From positions 1-17,075 of the forward strand of contig DJPE01000056.1 in the NCBI GenBank assembly GCA_002439705.1: DNA of 17,075 nt. The letters are read 5' to 3'. Positions 13,228-17,075 of this stretch are shown here, piece by piece. How positions within the stretch are numbered: the stretch's first letter is position 1; each line of letters begins with the position of its first letter. The position numbers and the translations under genes were made by a program. A model generated the notes under the pieces. The model was not told where the DNA came from. It made no database searches and worked only from the letters and a program-made list of their open reading frames with translations. The stretch is from Christensenella sp. UBA6420 (GTDB lineage Bacteria; Bacillota; Clostridia; Christensenellales; DTU072).

Positions 13228-13276
13228 ATACCCATTAGGGTGGGTGGGCGGGATATACAAAACCCTATTTACAGAT

Positions 13277-13307
13277 AAAAACGGAATAAAAAACACGTCT
13301 ATTCCGT
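13277..13307 (-). terminator. Terminator of the cysE-cysS transcript
   Basis: On the minus strand ACGGAATA (13307-13300) pairs with TATTCCGT (13288-13281), followed by TTTTATC. It is homologous to the plus-strand terminator at 12667-12700 and lies beyond the array that follows cysS. Confidence 0.7.
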
Positions 13308-13329
13308 CATGTACTTTATATCCTCAACT

Positions 13330-13453
13330 CCGAAGCGTTAGCTTTGGAAATTCACGCCCGTAAGGGCAATTAACGCCAAACTTGTTTGGCAATTACCTCC
13401 ACGAAGCGGAAATTAACGCCACGCAGTGGCAACACGTTCCGCCCACGGCGGAA
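13330..13453 (-). repeat. Hairpin array, right arm of element 2 (3' UTR of cysS)
   Basis: Six hairpins at 13330-13347, 13356-13367, 13375-13390, 13398-13410, 13418-13430 and 13437-13453 are separated by AATTCAC, AATTAAC and similar linkers. This gives the array the opposite polarity to 12521-12641. The last hairpin ends seven bases from the cysS stop codon. Confidence 0.8.
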
Positions 13454-13459
13454 ATTTGT

Positions 13460-14851
13460 CTATAATTTAGTCACTACCGCGCCTTCGCGGGTGTCTTTTA
13501 CTTCGTAGCCGAGAGAGTTTATTTTGCTTCTTATTTCGTCGGCGAGAGCGAAGTTTTTATCCTTTTTCGCTTGCTTTCTTTCTTCGATTAAAGCAGCGAT
13601 TTCTTCGGGAACTTCGGTTTTCGTTTCTTCCTTTGCGGGGGGAGTGATTTTGTCGAGAGAGAGTCCCAACACTTTATCGAATTTCAGAGCGAGATTATAT
13701 ATATCGTTGCTCTTCGGTTCTTTAAGCATATTGAATACCACGCCTAAGGCAAGGGGGATGTTTATATCGTCGAAAACGGCGTCTGCAAACTCTTTTTCAT
13801 ATTTCGCTAAGGTTTCCGCAGGAATTGCGTTTTTGCCGCCTTTATGGGAATATACGGCGTTATTTAAGCGATCGCGGCTCGTTTTTGCGGCGTTCATTCC
13901 TTCGAAAGTGAAGTTGAGTTTCTTTCTGTAATGAGCGTTCAGGCAGAAGAAACGGAAATCGAGCGGGTCGTAGCCCATAGCTGCGAGTTGGTCGAGAGTG
14001 TAGGTGTTGCCGAGAGATTTGCTCATCTTGCCGCCGTTGACCAACATGAATTCGCCGTGCATCCAATAGTTTACCGTCTTTTTTCCGGCGAGAGCTTCGT
14101 TCTGCGCTATCTCGTTTTCGTGGTGGACGGGTACTGCGTCGATGCCGCCGGTATGAAGGTCGAACACTTCTCCGAGGTACTTACGGCTCATTGCCGAACA
14201 TTCTATGTGCCAGCCGGGATAACCCATTCCCCACGGGCTTTCCCACTGCATAATGTGGTTCTTGTCGGCTTTTTTCCAGAGTGCAAAATCGGCGGGGTGA
14301 CGCTTTTCGGAGTTTTCTTCCACGCGCGCGCCCGCTTCTTTTTCTTCTATCGACTGACCGGAAAGTTTTCCGTACGACGGGAACTTAGATATGTCGAAGT
14401 AAATGCCGTCGCTTATTTCGTATGCGAAACCTTTTTCCAAAAGCCCTTCGACGAACTTTATCATATCGGGGATATGGTCGGTGGCTTTCGCGATTATTTC
14501 CGGACGACCGATGTTAAGAGCTTCGATATCCTTAAAGAAGATTTTTGAATAGTAGTCGGCAATTTCCCACGGAGTCTTTTTCTGCTCGCGGGCGGCTTTC
14601 TGCATCTTGTCTTCGCCGTCGTCGCCGTCGGAAAGAAGGTGCCCTACGTCGGTAATATTCATTACGCCTTTAATTTTCCAACCGTTATAGCGGAACGTTC
14701 TGCGGACCAAATCCATAAAAACGTAGGTACGCAGGTTCCCTATATGCGCGTAGCTATAAACGGTAGGCCCGCACGAGTACATAGTCACGAGATTAGGTTT
14801 TATCGGAATAAACTCTTCTTTTTTTCTTGTCAGCGTGTTATAAACTTTCAT
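13460..14851 (-). CDS. cysS: Cysteinyl-tRNA synthetase
   Basis: The 463-aa class I synthetase attaches cysteine to tRNA-Cys using ATP. The HIGH motif is HIGN at 36-39 and KMSKS is at 275-279. Predicted zinc ligands are C27 (MYSCGPTVY), C218 (WHIECSAM), H243 and E247 (HHENE); the 25-residue spacing from C218 to H243 matches the E. coli enzyme. The anticodon-binding DALR region follows (about 310-400), then a short helical tail. The length is normal and all key residues are present. GGAG precedes the ATG by a few bases. It lies 14 bases after cysE, a common arrangement in Bacillota, so the two are co-transcribed. In relatives mrnC follows directly; here a hairpin array and an island intervene. 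Confidence 0.96.
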   Translation of the reverse strand: MKVYNTLTRKKEEFIPIKPNLVTMYSCGPTVYSYAHIGNLRTYVFMDLVRRTFRYNGWKIKGVMNITDVGHLLSDGDDGEDKMQKAAREQKKTPWEIADYYSKIFFKDIEALNIGRPEIIAKATDHIPDMIKFVEGLLEKGFAYEISDGIYFDISKFPSYGKLSGQSIEEKEAGARVEENSEKRHPADFALWKKADKNHIMQWESPWGMGYPGWHIECSAMSRKYLGEVFDLHTGGIDAVPVHHENEIAQNEALAGKKTVNYWMHGEFMLVNGGKMSKSLGNTYTLDQLAAMGYDPLDFRFFCLNAHYRKKLNFTFEGMNAAKTSRDRLNNAVYSHKGGKNAIPAETLAKYEKEFADAVFDDINIPLALGVVFNMLKEPKSNDIYNLALKFDKVLGLSLDKITPPAKEETKTEVPEEIAALIEERKQAKKDKNFALADEIRSKINSLGYEVKDTREGAVVTKL

Positions 14852-14865
14852 ATATTTCTCCGTAT

Positions 14866-15546
14866 TCAGTCTGTTTTCTTAGTGGATTCTTCTTCTATTT
14901 CCTGCGAGATTGAATATCTGCAAGGGTGCATATTCAGTTTTTCTTCCACCGAAGACAGACGGTGATTTATTCTGTCGAATTCTTCCAGCACGGGGTCGGG
15001 GAGTTTCTGGTCCATGTCGAGATACTTTTCTCCGCGCATCCTTACCACTCTTCCCGGTACGCCGACGACTGTACTGTGGGGCGGAACGTCTTTAAGAACC
15101 ACGCTGCCGGCACCTATTTTACTGTATTCGCCGATAGTGACGGGTCCTAATACCTTGGCTCCCGCGCAAATCATTACGCCGTCTTTTATGGTAGGGTGTC
15201 TTTTCCCGACGTCTTTACCCGTGCCGCCGAGAGTCACGCCTTGATAGATAGTAACTCCGTCGCCGATTTCGGCTGTTTCTCCTATTACGAGCCCCACGCC
15301 GTGGTCGATAAATACCCCTTTACCGATTTTTGCCGCAGGATGAATGTCTATACCCGTATTTTTTCTTGCTCTTGCCGAAATAACGCGGGCGATAAAAGTA
15401 TGTCCGCGAAGATAATAGCGGTGCGCCTTTCTGTAAGCTCTCAGAGCGCGGAATCCGCCGTAGGTAAAATAAATTTCTATTTTGCTTTTAGCAGCAGGGT
15501 CGCGTTCCATCGCCGCCTGCAAATCGCTTTTTAACGTGTCAAACAT
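14866..15546 (-). CDS. cysE: Serine O-acetyltransferase
   Basis: The 226-aa cytoplasmic enzyme makes O-acetylserine from serine and acetyl-CoA, the first step of cysteine synthesis. An N-terminal helical region (1-65) precedes a left-handed beta helix of hexapeptide repeats (about 66-175: IHPAAKIGKG, IGETAEIGDGVTIYQGVTLGG, ICAGAKVLGPVTIGE). The catalytic region includes FIDHGVGLVIGETA and the active-site loop TGKDVGKRHPTI. A charged C-terminal tail of about 45 residues follows the helix. The ATG lacks a clear ribosome binding site, and only 59 bases separate it from the upstream membrane-protein gene. No T-box leader is seen. It forms an operon with cysS, coupling cysteine supply to its use in translation. 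Confidence 0.93.
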   Translation of the reverse strand: MFDTLKSDLQAAMERDPAAKSKIEIYFTYGGFRALRAYRKAHRYYLRGHTFIARVISARARKNTGIDIHPAAKIGKGVFIDHGVGLVIGETAEIGDGVTIYQGVTLGGTGKDVGKRHPTIKDGVMICAGAKVLGPVTIGEYSKIGAGSVVLKDVPPHSTVVGVPGRVVRMRGEKYLDMDQKLPDPVLEEFDRINHRLSSVEEKLNMHPCRYSISQEIEEESTKKTD

Positions 15547-15563
15547 AATCTATACTTATTCCG

Positions 15564-15577
15564 CCTTTTCGAAAAGG
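15564..15577. other. 14-bp palindrome between the membrane protein gene and cysE
   Basis: CCTTTTCGAAAAGG is a perfect palindrome 18 bases upstream of the cysE ATG. Neither strand has a proper T tract after it, so it is probably not a terminator; it could be an operator or processing site. Confidence 0.35.
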
Positions 15578-15605
15578 TGAAGACGGTTCTTTATTTTTAT
15601 TTACT

Positions 15606-16952
15606 TTACACCAACTTACGCAACGTGGCTTCGTCGGCGTACATCGGGTCGTCGATTGCCTGACGGGGGCTGTTGCCGGCGGGAACGTAAGTGGGACGAC
15701 GTTTTAATCTGTTCTTAAAGAACAACGGCAAAATCATCATAATAAGGCTTATCGCCGCAGGCAGAAGCATGAGTACGCTTATTCCTGCGGTGGCGTCGGC
15801 GTTGGCCATAAATCCTTTCGCGTCGGTAAGGTTGGAAAAATACGTCGATATCGCTCCGCCGAAGTCGGTGCCTTCCATCGTAGCCATCGCCGGACCGAAC
15901 AGCATAAGTACCGACGTAAGAAAACTTATAAAGGTAATCGCGTGCAGTCTTCTCGAAGTGTAGGTAAACAGCCTTATTATATTTATAATAACGTTCAGTA
16001 CGGTGAGAATGAAAGTGGCGAGCAGGAACATTATCGTGCCGTAAGTTCCTATATGGCGAAAAATGACCGAACGGTCGAAATTACCGTCTTCGTCTTTCTT
16101 TATTACGAGAGCTTCACCTTTAGTTCCCGAGAAAAGACAGATATAATAGTAGCTGTCGCCCTGGAACAGTTTGTTGTCTTCCAGAAAGTCCAGACGGGTC
16201 TTTTTAAGCATCGGGGTCTTGAACCATGCTTTAACGACGTCGAACGGAGAAATGTAAACCGAAGTCATACCTAAGTCGGCGTTGAGTCTTACTTTTGCGG
16301 GGGTGTTGCCGTCGGCGTCGACGTACTGAGTGCCGTTTTTTAGCTGCGAATAGCCTTCGGCGAAAGTTCCGCTCGGCCAGACTATATCGGCGGTGTTGTT
16401 TATTTCTATATCGAGAGTGTCCGCGCCTAATTTGTATACGAAAAGGCTGTTAAGCGGCACGCCGTTTTTTGCCATTTGCTGCGAAGTTTCTGCGGGGATA
16501 AAGGCGCTCACGACGAACACCGCGAGCATGATTATGCTGAGTATAAGCAAGAAGAGCGGAAGCCCGGCTCCGTAATAACGTTTTTTACGGAAAGCGGTTT
16601 CGTAATCGAAATCCATATTCTCGTAGGAAGAGTTATATTTTTTCGCGCCGGCAGTGGTGGCGTAAGCCGCGGAGTGAACGTTCTGTTCCGTCCGTAAAGC
16701 CGCCGAAGCCTGCAATTCGCTGAAAAGTATATCGCCGTTATACGCGCCGTTTTCCACTTTCACGAGCATGGTCTTATAATGGCGTTTCTGCTCTTTGAGT
16801 CTTGCTCTTTCGTAGGGACTGTCGCTTTCGCGGAGAGCCACGTTCACGTCTTTAATTTTTCTTTTGAGAAGCACGCAAAGAGCCGCGTCGTCGCTTTCGC
16901 TCCAACGTTGCGCTTTTCTTATAGATGCGGTATTGTTGACCTTGACTGCCAT
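15606..16952 (-). CDS. Unrecognised four-helix membrane protein
   Basis: I do not recognise this 448-aa protein. A charged N-terminal region (1-80) looks helical and perhaps coiled-coil (ALCVLLKRKIKDVNVALRE). Predicted membrane helices are at 130-152, 303-328, 337-358 and 390-412. The 150-residue segment between the first two helices (153-302) contains NNTADIVWPSG, YVDADGN and YYYICLF and is probably a folded extracytoplasmic domain if the N-terminus is inside. The short C-terminus is basic next to the last helix (KNRLKRRP), which fits the positive-inside rule. GGAGG lies five bases before the ATG. It heads the cysE-cysS strand and may be co-transcribed with them, but nothing links it functionally to cysteine metabolism. 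Confidence 0.8.
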   Translation of the reverse strand: MAVKVNNTASIRKAQRWSESDDAALCVLLKRKIKDVNVALRESDSPYERARLKEQKRHYKTMLVKVENGAYNGDILFSELQASAALRTEQNVHSAAYATTAGAKKYNSSYENMDFDYETAFRKKRYYGAGLPLFLLILSIIMLAVFVVSAFIPAETSQQMAKNGVPLNSLFVYKLGADTLDIEINNTADIVWPSGTFAEGYSQLKNGTQYVDADGNTPAKVRLNADLGMTSVYISPFDVVKAWFKTPMLKKTRLDFLEDNKLFQGDSYYYICLFSGTKGEALVIKKDEDGNFDRSVIFRHIGTYGTIMFLLATFILTVLNVIINIIRLFTYTSRRLHAITFISFLTSVLMLFGPAMATMEGTDFGGAISTYFSNLTDAKGFMANADATAGISVLMLLPAAISLIMMILPLFFKNRLKRRPTYVPAGNSPRQAIDDPMYADEATLRKLV

Positions 16953-17017
16953 TATGCCTCCGTACGCACGCGCAGTAAACGTATACGCCTACTGCTAAAT
17001 ATATTATCGTAGTATAT

Positions 17018-17046
17018 ATTATAAATGCTAAACGAGTATTTTGCAA
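17018..17046 (-). promoter_or_regulatory. Promoter of the membrane protein gene (possibly also cysE-cysS)
   Basis: Minus-strand TTGCAA (17046-17041) and TATAAT (17023-17018) are 17 bp apart, 66 bp before the ATG. Because the following gaps are short, it may also drive cysE and cysS. Confidence 0.6.
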
Positions 17047-17073
17047 GGGGAAATAAAAAAGTTTTACTTCCCC
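17047..17073. terminator. Stem-loop at the right edge, possible terminator
   Basis: GGGGAAATAAAA (17047-17058) pairs with TTTTACTTCCCC (17062-17073) with one mismatch and a 3-base loop. It lies just upstream of the -35 box. The neighbouring gene is outside the window, so its role as a terminator is a guess. Confidence 0.4.
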
Positions 17074-17075
17074 GC

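Larger units (their letters stand above)
12596..13374. repeat. Element 2: about 100-bp inverted arms around a 0.6-kb core
   Basis: The left arm (12596-12697) and the complement of the right arm (13277-13374) align end to end with roughly 90% identity and one 4-base gap. Both include array hairpins, the AGGATATAAA junction and the terminator stem ACGGAATA. The core between them holds dispersed hairpins, a minus-strand terminator and three tandem repeats, but no credible gene; a 63-codon minus-strand frame at 12708-12899 coincides with the hairpins and is not supported. The whole resembles element 1 with a longer core, so the core may be inserted DNA. Confidence 0.7.

Noticed and set aside
15547..15605. 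T-box riboswitch ahead of cysE-cysS, common in Bacillota
   Set aside because: The gap is only 59 bases and contains no TGGNACCGCG-type motif or terminator/antiterminator pair. The region upstream of the membrane protein gene also lacks it.
1..17075. tRNA or rRNA genes
   Set aside because: No cloverleaf with a GGTTCGANTCC-type arm and no rRNA-like conserved stretch was seen on either strand by eye.

Overview
The window looks like a chromosomal segment of an anaerobic Bacillota (Clostridia-like) bacterium, possibly a gut lineage. The evidence is the Gram-positive gene order cysE-cysS-mrnC-rlmB-sigH, strong AGGAG-type ribosome binding sites, a FliB-like lysine methylase, and a lipoprotein with Ig-like repeats and a transglutaminase-like domain. 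No rRNA, tRNA or taxonomic marker allows a firmer placement.

Layout. (1) 1-1445: a dispersed repeat, a FliB/YkgJ-type cysteine-cluster protein (minus) and a hairpin-rich spacer with a 40-bp-period repeat. (2) 1443-5225: a short AraC-type regulator diverges from gldA (glycerol dehydrogenase) and dhaKL (fused ATP-type dihydroxyacetone kinase). Together these two enzymes would take glycerol to dihydroxyacetone phosphate. The promoter region between regulator and enzymes has two TTTACCAT direct repeats, and a bidirectional terminator closes the operon. (3) 5263-6172: an AT-rich, roughly 0.9-kb two-gene cassette sits exactly at the 3' end of ppx. It is bounded by a 28-bp near-perfect direct repeat of the ppx 3' end. 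It encodes a very basic 103-aa protein and, overlapping by one base, a very acidic 89-aa protein, which suggests a toxin/immunity or toxin/antitoxin pair. (4) 6144-8765: a tight minus-strand operon mrnC-rlmB-sigH-ppx. (5) 8766-13459: a 4.6-kb island that splits the usual cysS-mrnC junction. It holds one large lipoprotein gene, with an array of short hairpins in opposed arms on each side. The second hairpin element has 100-bp inverted arms, paired terminators, further dispersed hairpins and three 77-bp tandem repeats. (6) 13460-17075: a minus-strand set of a four-helix membrane protein, cysE and cysS (cysteine synthesis and cysteinyl-tRNA charging), with a good promoter at the right edge.

The two most unusual structures are the cassette that appears to have inserted into and rebuilt the ppx 3' end, and the directional hairpin arrays that border the lipoprotein island. 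Two promoters, for mrnC and for the lipoprotein, place the predicted transcription start on or next to the start codon, so leaderless mRNAs are likely. All functional statements rest on reading motifs by eye; no database search was possible.
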